Shown here one piece after another: positions 19,788-30,731 of a stretch of DNA of 64,000 nt. Every line of letters begins with the position of its first letter. Within the stretch, counting starts at the first letter, position 1. Source of the DNA: an uncultured Scytonema sp. (GTDB taxonomy: Bacteria > Cyanobacteriota > Cyanobacteriia > Cyanobacteriales > Nostocaceae); assembly GCA_937873135.1 (NCBI GenBank), contig CALMVQ010000120.1, forward strand, positions 26,414 through 90,413. The letters run 5' to 3'. The notes below the pieces were generated by a model, which searched no databases, was not told where the DNA came from, and saw nothing but the letters and a program-made list of their open reading frames with translations. The translations under genes and the position numbers were made by a program.

Positions 19788-21050
19788 ATGTATAAAACAC
19801 CGCGTGATGGCGACAACGAGTCCAAACAATACAATAACAACCTCATGAACTCTTCTTCCTCCAAACCTTGGCAAAAAGCAGCCTTTAATCTATCGCTAGT
19901 ATTGCTGGGGTCTGGCATGACAATTGCAGGTGGCTATCTGGCTTCTAATTCTCAGCAACTGTCTAACACAGCATCTAACCTAGCAGTAAGTCGAGTTAAT
20001 GCTGCCATTCCGGTACCAGCAGGCACAGATCCTAACTTTGTGACAGGGATAGTTAAAAGCGTAGGACCGGCTGTTGTGCGGATTGATTCTTCTCGAACTG
20101 TCAAAACTCAGGTACCAGAAGAATTTAACGACCCGTTCTTCCGCCGCTTTTTTGGTTCAGCACTGCCAACGCCAGGACAACGAGTGGAGAAGGGGACTGG
20201 TTCAGGTTTTATCATTAGTGCTGATGGTCGGATTCTGACTAACGCCCACGTAGTTGATGGTGCCGATACCGTAACTGTCAGATTGAAGGATGGACGGACC
20301 TTTCAAGGTAAGGTTTTGGGTAAAGATGAATTGACAGATGTCGCTGTTGTGAAGATTCAGGCTAGCAGTCTGCCAACAGTAGCATTGGGCAACTCAGACC
20401 AGCTGCAACCAGGAGATTGGGCGATCGCAATCGGTAACCCCCTTGGTTTGAACAATACTGTAACTAGTGGCATTATTAGCGGTACAGGTCGTACCAGCAC
20501 TGATATTGGTGCCTCTCCGGATAAGCGTGTAGATTATATTCAAACAGATGCAGCTATTAATCCCGGTAACTCCGGCGGACCACTGTTAAATTCTCGTGGA
20601 GAAGTGGTAGGAATGAATACAGCTATTATCCAAGGGGCACAAGGATTGGGCTTTGCCATTCCTATCAACACCGCACAACGTGTTTCCAGTCAACTAATTG
20701 CTACAGGTCATGCACAACATCCCTATTTGGGAATTCAGATGCAGGCATTGACGCCCGAATTAAAGCAAAGCATTAACTCAGATCCTAACAGTGGTTTAAG
20801 TGTCGATCAAGACCACGGCGTCTTAGTTGCTAAAGTCATGCCCAATTCCCCAGCCGCCAAAGCAGGAATACGCGCTGGTGATGTCATTGAAAAGCTTAAC
20901 GGTCAATCTGTTGTAGATGCTAACTCTGTACAACAAGCAGTAGAACATAGCCAAGTCGGCGGAGATTTGCGTGTGGATTTGCATCGCAATGGGCGAAATG
21001 TAAGTTTAGTTGTGCGACCTGGTGCTTTTCCAACAACTCAAGTTCAATAA
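19788..21050 (+). CDS. HtrA/Deg-type trypsin-like serine protease with PDZ domain (HhoA/HhoB/HtrA group)
   Basis: LTNAHVVDGAD, GNPLGLNNTVTSGIISGTGR, NPGNSGGPLLNSRGEVVGMNTAI. Confidence 0.96.
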   Translation: MYKTPRDGDNESKQYNNNLMNSSSSKPWQKAAFNLSLVLLGSGMTIAGGYLASNSQQLSNTASNLAVSRVNAAIPVPAGTDPNFVTGIVKSVGPAVVRIDSSRTVKTQVPEEFNDPFFRRFFGSALPTPGQRVEKGTGSGFIISADGRILTNAHVVDGADTVTVRLKDGRTFQGKVLGKDELTDVAVVKIQASSLPTVALGNSDQLQPGDWAIAIGNPLGLNNTVTSGIISGTGRTSTDIGASPDKRVDYIQTDAAINPGNSGGPLLNSRGEVVGMNTAIIQGAQGLGFAIPINTAQRVSSQLIATGHAQHPYLGIQMQALTPELKQSINSDPNSGLSVDQDHGVLVAKVMPNSPAAKAGIRAGDVIEKLNGQSVVDANSVQQAVEHSQVGGDLRVDLHRNGRNVSLVVRPGAFPTTQVQ

Positions 21051-21555
21051 GCCTATTGTTTTTAATATAGACTTTAATTTTGGTAAGAGCCGATTGCCCT
21101 TACCAATTTTATTTCAATTGAGAAATACTTTACAGATCAGCTGTTAGATATTTAAATTAAAGATTAACTCAAGTGGGCTGTTAACCTTTGTCCGTTAACA
21201 CTCAACGACCATCACAAGTCGTGATGCAATTTAAACGGACCTTCGCTTAAGTATTTCAGCTATGCTGCTATGTTCCCACGCGCGAGTCAAGAGTGGAATT
21301 GAGGCTTGGATGCTTTGTGTAACAGAGAGATATTGCATATCTACACAAATTTTTGATTAATGTAGAGACAGCATGATTGAAGCACGTCTCTACACCTGAA
21401 GTGCGCTCATATTTTATTAAAACATCTTTCTGTGACTCATAGCTACTATCCAGCCAGAGCCTTCCTTTATTAAAAATAACGTATTCTTTAAAGGTTGATT
21501 TAATATTAAACAATAATGACATGCTAATTGTATAAAATACTCTGACTGAATGTAG

Positions 21556-21831
21556 CTAACTCAGATAAAATGCAAGACTTAATCCAAAAAGCACAGCCAA
21601 AACAGGAACCGCAGTATTGAAGTCCAGTCTCCGTTTCTTCAGGCTTTCAACACAAGACATGGGAACAACTAAAGGCCAGAAAATAGTTGTTAGTAAAAAC
21701 ATTAAAAAAGATAAAAATTTATCTCCCGGACAAGAACTGGGATGACGGACGTAAAAAGTTAACCAATTTATAAAAAAATAGAAACTCACCAGTAGGTAAC
21801 TCACAATTAAAGATAATGCAAAAGTGTTCAC
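21556..21831 (-). CDS. Small hypothetical membrane protein
   Basis: 91 aa ORF with about three predicted hydrophobic segments. Confidence 0.55.
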   Translation of the reverse strand: MNTFALSLIVSYLLVSFYFFINWLTFYVRHPSSCPGDKFLSFLMFLLTTIFWPLVVPMSCVESLKKRRLDFNTAVPVLAVLFGLSLAFYLS

Positions 21832-22556
21832 TGTAATATTCCTTAAGGTGTCTAATATTTCACAAAGACAGGTAGTATTTGTTGATTACAGACGTTATAG
21901 TTTTTGTAAAAGTTACCGAAGATACATATTCGCCACCCAAGAATTTTTTTATTCAGCTTTGCTTCCTTCAAACTTTGTTTAACAAGCTGTGGAGAAGCAA
22001 TTAATCCAATAGTTACACCTTGAACGACTGCCCTTATCTCTATCTGATAACAGAGAAAAATTGGGCAATTCTATTCAGAGCGAGTTGATTGGAGATCGGA
22101 AAACTCATGTGAGACCTTTTCAAGTTGAAACAGACTATAAACTTCTGAATAAAATAGATATTAATACAATTATTGAAACGCAGTAATCAGTACTTACACT
22201 TAAGTTTTAATAACAAGAATAAGACTGTAAATCATACTGATTGCTTCCGAAAATCCTCTTTAATATCATCTAAAATTTAAATTTAATCTGTATCATTTAA
22301 TATCACCAAAACATGTAATATTACACATATTTTAAAATATATATGATGAGAAAATTTAGAAAATAGATAGCAAACATTAAAGTATAAATTAATATACTTT
22401 TCACAATAAGCCGTCATGCAGTAAGAGGGAAAACAAAATCTCCCCTTCTGCCTTTCTTTGGTGAACTGTGTTTTTCTTCCGCTACATTTTTCAAGTACCA
22501 AAAACAAACTCAAATTTGCTCCCAATAAAAATGTTGCCGCTACATTTTTCACTCTT

Positions 22557-22856
22557 ACTTAAACGGACAACCGTCTTCGTGAAGTCTGCCGGGGGATCTT
22601 CCCAAGAGCGAGCTTCACCTCCGATAAAGGCGGTTTCACTGTTGTGTTGTTGAGAAGATCGCACTCGTCTGCCGGACAGAACCCTCTGGTCGGCTCGCGA
22701 GTGCGTCAATAACCAAAGCAAAGCTCGCGGGACAGAATATAGCTGTCCCGCAGACTTTGCCTCGCGGAGGCTCGCCTGTTCGTCGTTTGAGCGTAAGGAT
22801 TTTGTCGTTCGCGCAGCTTCTCCCCTTGGAAGAAAGTTGTCCGTTCTCGTTTAAGT
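22557..22856. repeat. GC-rich palindromic element with imperfect inverted ends
   Basis: acttaaacggacaac ... gttgtccgttctcgtttaagt; internal hairpin gcgggacag-aatatag-ctgtcccgc. Confidence 0.5.
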
Positions 22857-23052
22857 GTGTTCCTAGGTGACTGTAGTCGCAGTTATACCAACAAAGAAGC
22901 TATAAACCGAAATCTGTAGTGCGAGGTTTATAGAGTTTTTGCTTCAAACGACTATATTTACTCATGATGAGTGTTATGGGTGCCTTTTGACTATCATTTT
23001 ACTCTCATAGAATGAGAATTACCTTCTTTGTAAAATAAGCTTCTTAGATTAC

Positions 23053-23154
23053 TTAGTCTTTGGATTGATTTTCACCAAATAGGTAGGCGACTGCGGCCCC
23101 ACCAAAAAAAGTTAATAAAGTTACCAAAAATGCAGCCAAAAAAACAGTGTACAT
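23053..23154 (-). CDS. 33-aa single-pass membrane mini-protein (MYTVFLAAFLVTLLTFFGGAAVAYLFGENQSKD)
   Basis: ATG-to-stop ORF read manually; single hydrophobic helix; absent from the supplied ORF track because of its length. Confidence 0.5.
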   Translation of the reverse strand: MYTVFLAAFLVTLLTFFGGAAVAYLFGENQSKD

Positions 23155-23346
23155 ATCTGAAAATAGGTGTAAGTATTTTTGTATAGTAAGTATTACTTAC
23201 TCCATGAGAGGAGGCATTTTCTTCAATTCTTTTTAACTTACCAATAGAATGTGACTCTGTCATGACTTATTTGTGTCAATGACTTGTATGTGTCTATTTG
23301 CAACGCTATATACGGTAGAAAGATGTCTTCTCCGAAAAAATATCAC

Positions 23347-24459
23347 TCAAGCTAGAGGTAGAGAAAAAGAAAATGTGCTGCCTTTTCCAAAATCGCTTTC
23401 AACTTTAATCTCACCGCCTTGCAATTCTACTAAACGGCGAGAGATAGTTAGACCAATACCCGTTCCTCCAGAATGGCGATCGCGAGACTTATCAGCACGC
23501 CAAAAGCGCTCGAAAACATGGGGTAAATCTTCTGCTACAATACCCATACCAGTATCAATAACTGCAATCCAAATTTTAAATTTTTCACTACTAGCACGGA
23601 TGGTAATGAATCCAGATGTGGTGTGGCGCACTGCATTACCAAGCAAGTTGACCAACACCTGTTCTACACGATCAATATCTGCCAATGCAAGAGGTAGATG
23701 CGGAGGACACTCCAATTGCAGAAGTGGACCGTCTTCCAACAGTTGGTCGGCAAATCTCAGTACTAAAGATTCTAACAAGGGAAGCAGATTCACTGGCTGT
23801 ATATTAATTGGTAAATAACCTGCTTCTGCCTTGGAAAGTTCTTGCAAATCGTTGACAAGCCGTTCTAAGCGTTTAGTTTCTCTTACCAAACGCAGATAAA
23901 TATCTGGGGACGCTTCAATTCCTCCATCCGCCAGTTCTTCCAAGTAACCGCGCACGACTGTTAGTGGTGTTCGCAATTCATGAGTCATATCTCCAATCAG
24001 TTCCCGTCGCCGCGCTTCCACCCCCTCTAAACTCGCCGCCATCCGGTTGAAACTTACACCCAACCGATTAAGTTCTGGAATTTCACTTTTAGGCCATCGT
24101 GCATTAAGTTGACCGGCCGCATACCTTTGGGTAATTTGTTCCATTTCGAGCAATCGCAGCACAATCCGTCTGGACACCCAGTAACTTAATCCTCCTGCTG
24201 CTGTAGCACCTACTAAGACTGACAGCAGAGTACTTCGCCGCCAAGCTATATCAAATCCTTGTACTAAATCGGTACGGACATCAATTAAATCTAACCCCTC
24301 GTTTTCTAGTCGTTCTAGGTGCAAGAAAAAAAAGCGGGGGGAAGAAATTCTACTGATAATAATAAAACTAAGCACACCCACCATCATCACCACTAAGTGG
24401 GAGAGAAATAGGCGCGATGCTAAAGGCAAAGATTTTATCCAACGCCAACCTATCTTCAT
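23347..24459 (-). CDS. Two-component sensor histidine kinase (HAMP-HisKA-HATPase)
   Basis: [57 protein letters not shown]. Confidence 0.96.
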   Translation of the reverse strand: MKIGWRWIKSLPLASRLFLSHLVVMMVGVLSFIIISRISSPRFFFLHLERLENEGLDLIDVRTDLVQGFDIAWRRSTLLSVLVGATAAGGLSYWVSRRIVLRLLEMEQITQRYAAGQLNARWPKSEIPELNRLGVSFNRMAASLEGVEARRRELIGDMTHELRTPLTVVRGYLEELADGGIEASPDIYLRLVRETKRLERLVNDLQELSKAEAGYLPINIQPVNLLPLLESLVLRFADQLLEDGPLLQLECPPHLPLALADIDRVEQVLVNLLGNAVRHTTSGFITIRASSEKFKIWIAVIDTGMGIVAEDLPHVFERFWRADKSRDRHSGGTGIGLTISRRLVELQGGEIKVESDFGKGSTFSFSLPLA

Positions 24460-24464
24460 AAAGA

Positions 24465-24660
24465 GTCCTGAGTGCTGAGTGCTGAGTGCTGAGTCAGTGC
24501 TGAGTCAGTGCTGAGTGCTGAGTCAGAAAAAATTGAAGAAAAAAACATTCCAAATTTCAACTCATCTCCTCTATCATTTCATTCTCAGGACTCAGCACTC
24601 AGCACTCAGAACTGTTTGAAGCACTCAGGACTCTTTGAAGGACTCAGAACTGTTTGAGGG
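24465..24660. repeat. Heptanucleotide (TGCTGAG/CTCAGCA) repeat cluster in inverted arrangement
   Basis: gagtgctgagtgctgagtgctgagtcagtgctgag... then ggactcagcactcagcactcagaactg... Confidence 0.85.
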
Positions 24661-25358
24661 AGATCTTCAAATTTATAACCGACTCCAACAACAGTTTTGA
24701 CAAAAATGGGATTGGTTGGATCTGGCTCAATTTTTTTCCGCAACCGTGCTACATGAGTATCCACCACTCGTTCATCACCAAAAAAGTTATCACCCCAAAG
24801 TTTGTCAATCAGCTGAGTGCGATTCCAAACTCGACCTGGATTGCTAACAAAAGTACTTAACAAGTTAAATTCTAGCGTTGTTAATTCCAAAATTTCTGGT
24901 TGCTGCGAACCGACCTGACAACTTATGGTCCGCTGCTCTACATCTACTATAAAGTGTTGAGTACGATAAATCTGGTGTTGTCCTCCCTGACGGAGGCTTC
25001 GCCGTAGGAGTGCTCGTACCCTAGCAACTAACTCTCGGGGACTAAATGGTTTAACCATGTAATCATCGGCACCAGTAGATAAGCCAATTACACGGTCAAT
25101 TTCCTCTCCCTTGGCTGTGAGCATCAAAATATAAGGGTCTTTTACACCAGGTTTTTGACGTATTCTGGCACAAACCTCCAGTCCATCCAAAAGAGGAATC
25201 ATTAAGTCTAGAATAATTAAATCTGGTGCTTGTTCCTGAAACATCCGTAAAGCGATCGCACCATCACGGCTAATACGACAAGAAAATCCTTCTTTTTCTA
25301 GAGTCAGTTGGATTAACTGAGCAATTTCAGCTTCATCCTCAACAATTAAAATATCCAT
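24606..25358 (-). CDS. OmpR-family response regulator
   Basis: MDILIVEDEAEIAQLIQLTLEKEGF, PDLIILDLMIPLLDG, winged-helix VWNRTQLIDKLWG...ERVVDTHVARLRKKIE. Confidence 0.96.
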   Translation of the reverse strand: MDILIVEDEAEIAQLIQLTLEKEGFSCRISRDGAIALRMFQEQAPDLIILDLMIPLLDGLEVCARIRQKPGVKDPYILMLTAKGEEIDRVIGLSTGADDYMVKPFSPRELVARVRALLRRSLRQGGQHQIYRTQHFIVDVEQRTISCQVGSQQPEILELTTLEFNLLSTFVSNPGRVWNRTQLIDKLWGDNFFGDERVVDTHVARLRKKIEPDPTNPIFVKTVVGVGYKFEDLPQTVLSPSKSPECFKQF

Positions 25359-25835
25359 AGACTAATTTCTGTTGACATCTTCCCTTACCTGAGGAACTTA
25401 TCGGCAGGATAGTTCAAGCTAAGTGCTTTTCTTTAACGATAAAATATAACCATAACATTCTTAAGAAACACTCGCTCCCAAATTTGACTATTTTGTGAGA
25501 AACCTTGCATCAAGAATATAAGTGTTTCTTTAATAAGTAATCGTCTGAGTTCCTATCCATACACAAGAGTACAAAGTGCCTCAACATATGCAATTACAAG
25601 ATTCAATCAATACTCTAAACAAATACTAGACCCCCCTTTCGCGAAAGCGAGTATCAAATTAATGGTGAGTCAGGTACCACAGGCTACAGAATTTTTCCTC
25701 AAGTTAGTTAGGTATGCGTCACATCACCCACAAAGGATACACTTGCTGTATTAGAGTTGCATAGTAGTAAACACTTAGTTTACACAGCTATAAGCGATCG
25801 CCTTTGCCTAAGGACAGAATCATAATTTGGGAGTC

Positions 25836-26213
25836 ATGGAAAATACAATCAGAAACCAGATTTTAGAAGCAGAAGAAAATCTTAGATATGCAATGATACA
25901 TTCGGATATAGTTGCACTCAATGAACTACTAGCGCCAGAACTTTTATTCACAAACCATCTTGGACAGCTTGTAAACAAGCAGCAAGATATCAATGCCCAC
26001 GCTTTGGGAGAGATTAAAATAAATGACATCACATTGACTGAGCAGCAGATATTATCAGTACAGGGAGTAGTAATCGTTTCAACACGAGTAAATATAGCTG
26101 GTAGCCATAATGGAAAACCAGCCAATGGAAACTTTCGATTTACAAGGGTATGGTCGCCTTCGTCTAAAGGAGCGTGGCATATCATCGCTGGACACTCTTG
26201 TCTAATTGCTTAA
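25836..26213 (+). CDS. NTF2/SnoaL-like (DUF4440-type) protein
   Basis: MENTIRNQILEAEENLRYAMIHSDIVALNELLAPELLFTNHLG; FTRVWSPSSKGAWHIIAGH. Confidence 0.82.
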   Translation: MENTIRNQILEAEENLRYAMIHSDIVALNELLAPELLFTNHLGQLVNKQQDINAHALGEIKINDITLTEQQILSVQGVVIVSTRVNIAGSHNGKPANGNFRFTRVWSPSSKGAWHIIAGHSCLIA

Positions 26214-26310
26214 CAATTGTCTTAGCCAGCCAGCACAAAAGTTAAAGTGAGTCAAGGGGCATTCTCAACCACGGCATTTTCACAGGGACATCGGCTTACT
26301 GAATCTTGAA

Positions 26311-27231
26311 TTAATCAAGTTGAGTGCTGTAAGCGCTATAACCGTAAGCAAAAGTTTCTTTTTCAGAATCAGACGATGGCTTAATAGTTCTGTTTATCAT
26401 GTTAGCAAAAGGGACTGGAATACCTTTTATTTTATTTGGTAAAATTGCATACTCTTGTGTGGGTTCAACAGTATATCGCGGACACTTGGCACTCATTCCT
26501 GAAGCAATTAATATCTCTTTTATTTCCGCAGCAGAATACTGCTTCAGATAAATTGAGTTTTGTCCAGGGTTAAAGTTTCTGACAAAATTATGAATTTTAT
26601 GAGCAGGACAAAACTTGTTATGGAAAGAATGATTAAAAATAAAAATTCCACCAGGTTTAAGCACACGAGACATTTCAACCATAAGATTTCTTATTTGTGC
26701 ATCTGGTATATGCATGAACACGCAGTTAGAAATCACCAAGTCTATAGAATTCTCTTCTAAAGGTAACGTCTCAGCAGAATTGCAAATAGGGTTAAATTCT
26801 GCATCTGGGAAAAAATCATATTCTTGCTTACACTTGAGGAGACGTCGCAACAAAGGCTCAGAAATATCCATACCGTAATATCTCTGACATCTCAGGTTTT
26901 TGCCTTTGGAAAGATACAAAGGAATCCGACCATAACCACAACCAATCTCAAGAATAGACTCAACAGATTTGTTGTCGGGAAATTTATTCCAAGTCCCTCC
27001 GGGTTTTCCAGTCAACAGAGTATAATCTTGTTTGATTGGCGATGCTTCCGTCGCTTGCTCAACTTTTTGGGAGCCATAGTATGTCTTACCAATTTTATCC
27101 CATCTTTGTTTTTGTGTAGAATGGTTCAACTGTTCGTAATCTTTAGGAAAATAAATACCATCCCGAAGCTGAAAGTCATTCAGGCTAATTTTTTCATTTA
27201 GCGATTGACTCATGAGATTATTCCTCATCAA
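26311..27231 (-). CDS. Class I SAM-dependent methyltransferase
   Basis: VESILEIGCGYGRIPLYLSKG, DLVISNCVFMHIPD, EMSRVLKPGGIFIF. Confidence 0.9.
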   Translation of the reverse strand: MMRNNLMSQSLNEKISLNDFQLRDGIYFPKDYEQLNHSTQKQRWDKIGKTYYGSQKVEQATEASPIKQDYTLLTGKPGGTWNKFPDNKSVESILEIGCGYGRIPLYLSKGKNLRCQRYYGMDISEPLLRRLLKCKQEYDFFPDAEFNPICNSAETLPLEENSIDLVISNCVFMHIPDAQIRNLMVEMSRVLKPGGIFIFNHSFHNKFCPAHKIHNFVRNFNPGQNSIYLKQYSAAEIKEILIASGMSAKCPRYTVEPTQEYAILPNKIKGIPVPFANMINRTIKPSSDSEKETFAYGYSAYSTQLD

Positions 27232-27365
27232 AATCTAAATATGTTCTCTGTTATACTCTCAATTTAATAGAATTAGCAAGCTCAATAAAAGCGAAAAACT
27301 TATGGAGCAAAAGTTTCAGCAATAAACAATGCCATATTTACTCAGTATTCTTAAAGTAATATGTA

Positions 27366-28889
27366 ATGGAGGCTCTTATGTCAGAAGCATCACAAGGTAA
27401 ACGAGTCGTCGTTGTTGGTGCAGGTTGGGCTGGGTTAGGAGCAACCTACCATTTGGCCAAACAAGGTTACAATGTAACACTTTTAGAAGCTGGTTCTTAC
27501 CCAGGTGGACTTGTTGCCGGATGGAAAACAGCCGCAGGACGTTCTGTAGAAGCTGGCATACATGGGTTTTGGTATCCTTACAAAAATATTTTTTCTTTGA
27601 TCAATGAATTAGGAATAAGTCCTTTTACCACTTGGACTCGTTCATCACAATACTCTCCTGTAGGTTTGGAAGTTGAATCACCGATCTTTCAAGACTTGCC
27701 GCGACTACCAACGCCTTTAGGAACTTTTCTTTACACGCAGTTTAAACGCTTACCATTAATTGACCGCCTCAGCGCCCTACCTCTACTTTACACTCTAATT
27801 GATTTTGATAATTCCGATGCAGCTTGGCGACGTTATGACTGTGTAACTGCCCGTGAATTGTTTAAAGATTTTGGTGTGTCTGCACGACTGTATCGCGAAT
27901 CTTTTGAAGCAATGTTATTAGTGGGCTTGTTTGCCCCTGGAGAAAAGTGTTCAGCTGCAGCAACCTTAGGGATGCTTTACTTTTTCATTCTGGCGCATCA
28001 ACCTGATTTTGATGTAGTCTGGTGTCGCGGCACAGTTGGGGAAAAAATCTTTTGCCCTTGGATGGAACGCATTGAAAAAGCCGGAGCAAGAGTCCTCGCA
28101 AACCGCCGAGTGACGGACTTGATTGTTGAGAATTATCCGCAGGTAACAGGAGTTGTCTGTGGAGATGAAGTCTTTGATACAGATGCAGTAATTTTTGCCG
28201 TGGGTATCACTGGCATGAAAAAGATAATCTCAAGTAGCCCGAGTTTACAAAGTCGTGAGGAATTTCGGAATTTGAGTAATTTGGGTGCGATCGACGTTTT
28301 AGCAACACGGCTGTGGTTTGACCGTAAAATTAATATTCCCCGTCCTTCTAATGCTTGCTTTGGATTTGATCCGACTACAGGATGGACTTTTTTTGATTTG
28401 AATGCACTACATGACGAGTACGACGATGAACCAGGGACAGTTGTGGAAGCTGATTTTTATCACGCTAATCAGTTTCTGCCTTTAGAAGATGAAGAGATTG
28501 TGTCAATAGTTCAGCGTTATTTAACAAGTTGCGTGCCAGCAGTTCGTTCGGCAAAGGTTATTGATCACAGCGTTATTCGTTTACCCCAAGCCGTGTCTCA
28601 CTTTGCACCAGGTAGCTATCGTTTTATGTTGCCAGCAAGGACAAGTTTTAAAAATGTATTTATGAGCGGCGATTGGATAACCAACCGCCACGGTTCATGG
28701 TCACAAGAAAAAGCTTATGTGACTGGTTTAGAAGCCGCGAATCTGGTGATTTCCTCTTTGGGAGAAGGTACACCTGCAAACATTCTACCTGTGGAAGCGG
28801 ATGAATTGCACATTCAAGTAGCAAGGGCAATAAATCAAACAGTTCGCCAAATTGGCAATTCAGTCTTGCCAGATTTTTGGTTACCTTGA
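27366..28889 (+). CDS. FAD-dependent oxidoreductase, carotenoid/squalene-desaturase-like
   Basis: RVVVVGAGWAGLGATYHLAKQGYNVTLLEAGSYPGG; C-terminal VFMSGDWITNRHGSWSQEKAYVTGLEAAN. Confidence 0.88.
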   Translation: MEALMSEASQGKRVVVVGAGWAGLGATYHLAKQGYNVTLLEAGSYPGGLVAGWKTAAGRSVEAGIHGFWYPYKNIFSLINELGISPFTTWTRSSQYSPVGLEVESPIFQDLPRLPTPLGTFLYTQFKRLPLIDRLSALPLLYTLIDFDNSDAAWRRYDCVTARELFKDFGVSARLYRESFEAMLLVGLFAPGEKCSAAATLGMLYFFILAHQPDFDVVWCRGTVGEKIFCPWMERIEKAGARVLANRRVTDLIVENYPQVTGVVCGDEVFDTDAVIFAVGITGMKKIISSSPSLQSREEFRNLSNLGAIDVLATRLWFDRKINIPRPSNACFGFDPTTGWTFFDLNALHDEYDDEPGTVVEADFYHANQFLPLEDEEIVSIVQRYLTSCVPAVRSAKVIDHSVIRLPQAVSHFAPGSYRFMLPARTSFKNVFMSGDWITNRHGSWSQEKAYVTGLEAANLVISSLGEGTPANILPVEADELHIQVARAINQTVRQIGNSVLPDFWLP

Positions 28890-28897
28890 CACTCGCC

Positions 28898-29052
28898 CTG
28901 ACTTTTCACGGCATCTTGAAAAGGGTATTTTTAGGGTTCCGCAACCCCTGATTTCTACGTTGCTTATTGTCAATAATTTTAGATTCTTGACAATGAGCCT
29001 GTGGAAAAAACCACGCTTTTTGGTGGTTTGAGGACTTCCCGTGAAAAGTCAG
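28898..29052. mobile_element. 155-bp MITE-like element with 14-bp TIRs and a 10-bp or longer direct-repeat flank
   Basis: ctgacttttcacgg...ccgtgaaaagtcag, flanked by gacactcgcc at 28888-28897 and 29053-29062. Confidence 0.85.
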
Positions 29053-29310
29053 GACACTCGCCCTACTACTGAAACTCAGACTTGATTTTTATGAATTTAC
29101 TCTTATAAAAAGTTTATGACAAACTCAGCATTTTCTCAGTTAACTGTGGTAGTACTGAAGATGGATAAAAAAGTCAATAATCAGTGGAAAATAGAAGATT
29201 CAATCAATCCATTTAAAGGTTTCAACGTATTTTCAGATAAACCTCAGCATAAATTAATCATGGGAGCGTAGCATATTAACGAGATCTTTAATATTACGAC
29301 AGTCTAACTT

Positions 29311-30396
29311 GTGACAAAATTAACAAGACGGCATCGGCTGATCCCAAGTATTTCAGGACAAGCTTATCTCTGGCTAGCGGTGGTGATTTTTGGAGCCTCT
29401 GGCGCAATCACCCGGAAAGTAACGGAAATCGGTGAGCAACACTTAATAAATGGTAGAAATCCGATTTCTTTATGTAATGTTTTGTTTGTGGGAAACTTGT
29501 GTGCCTTGATCGTGATGATCGCGATCTACTGGCGAAATTTGAACCTTGCTAGTTTGAAACAACTATCCCGTAAGCATTGGATTTATTTGATAGCAGGAGC
29601 AATTATAGGAGGAGCAATTGCTCCAAGTTTATTTTTTCAAGCCTTGGCTTTGACTTCAGTCAACAATGTCGTTCTGATTGGACGCTTAGAACCGCCTCTG
29701 ACACTGGCTTTGTCTGTTTGGTTATTAAGGGAAAGGGTGAATTTTTGGCAAGTTGTGGGGGCAATCATTGCTTTCAGTGGCATTATCCTAACTATTCTCC
29801 TTCAGCCTCCAAAAGAACACATGATGATGAACATGGGAGGAGGCTTCGGTATAGGCGTTGGTGAGATCTTGGTAGCATTAGCCGCTGTGGCTACATCTGT
29901 TTCTACAATTCTTAACAAAAAACGTCTCTCCCACATACCTGCTAATATAGCCGAACAAATCCCTTTAGGAGTTTATAATATCTTTCGTACAGCTCTTGGA
30001 ACCGTGATATTTTTCTTCATTGCTCTAATTCTTTATGGCAAACACCATTTTATGGATGCATTTTCACCATTCCTTTGGCAATGGATGTTTTTGTATGGCT
30101 TTGTGATAGTAGTATTGGGTCAGTTATTCTGGGTTCAAGGGTTGAAAACTACCACAATTTCTGCTGCTTCTTCAGTTAGTTCATTTACTCCCATAATGGG
30201 CATATTAGCTGCTTATTTTATTTTAGGTGAAGCCCCTACTTTGGCTCAATATGTTGGTGGTAGTGTGATTTTAGTTGGCATCTTTCTCAGTCAAATTGGT
30301 ATCTGGCGTAAAAATACTCGTGTTACTATGAGTCGCAGGAGATCTACTCAAGCAAAAGAAGAAGTAGAAGTTAGCGTTGGATTTAAAGGGGTGTGA
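29311..30396 (+). CDS. EamA/DMT family transporter (GTG start)
   Basis: 361 aa polytopic ORF; NNVVLIGRLEPPLTLALSVWLLRERVNFWQVVGAIIAFSGI. Confidence 0.88.
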   Translation: MTKLTRRHRLIPSISGQAYLWLAVVIFGASGAITRKVTEIGEQHLINGRNPISLCNVLFVGNLCALIVMIAIYWRNLNLASLKQLSRKHWIYLIAGAIIGGAIAPSLFFQALALTSVNNVVLIGRLEPPLTLALSVWLLRERVNFWQVVGAIIAFSGIILTILLQPPKEHMMMNMGGGFGIGVGEILVALAAVATSVSTILNKKRLSHIPANIAEQIPLGVYNIFRTALGTVIFFFIALILYGKHHFMDAFSPFLWQWMFLYGFVIVVLGQLFWVQGLKTTTISAASSVSSFTPIMGILAAYFILGEAPTLAQYVGGSVILVGIFLSQIGIWRKNTRVTMSRRRSTQAKEEVEVSVGFKGV

Positions 30397-30656
30397 ACGC
30401 ACCTTAAGTTCAACAGACACTCATACCTGTTTGACTTTTAAGTTAGGGATTTTAACAGCCTTGTTCTATTTAGCTTCTAGTCACCTATACTATTGCATTG
30501 TTTTTTCAAATTGGTATTAGATCGCTTTTACTTCGGATTGGCACTTACACAGTCTTAATCGGACTTATGACTCAGGTTACTTCCATTTATGCAGTTTCAG
30601 GGGTTCACTCCAGACATTAGACAAGGCAACCGGGCTGCATCAAAAAGCTGCTATAT

Positions 30657-30731
30657 GCGATCGCTATTGACTTTAAAGATGGTAAAATCAGCCGTTGCCG
30701 TGAATATATTGACAACATTAAGGAAAATTAA
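30657..30731 (+). pseudogene. C-terminal fragment of an NTF2/SnoaL-like protein
   Basis: AIAIDFKDGKISRCREYIDNIKEN* with no upstream ORF in that frame. Confidence 0.45.
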
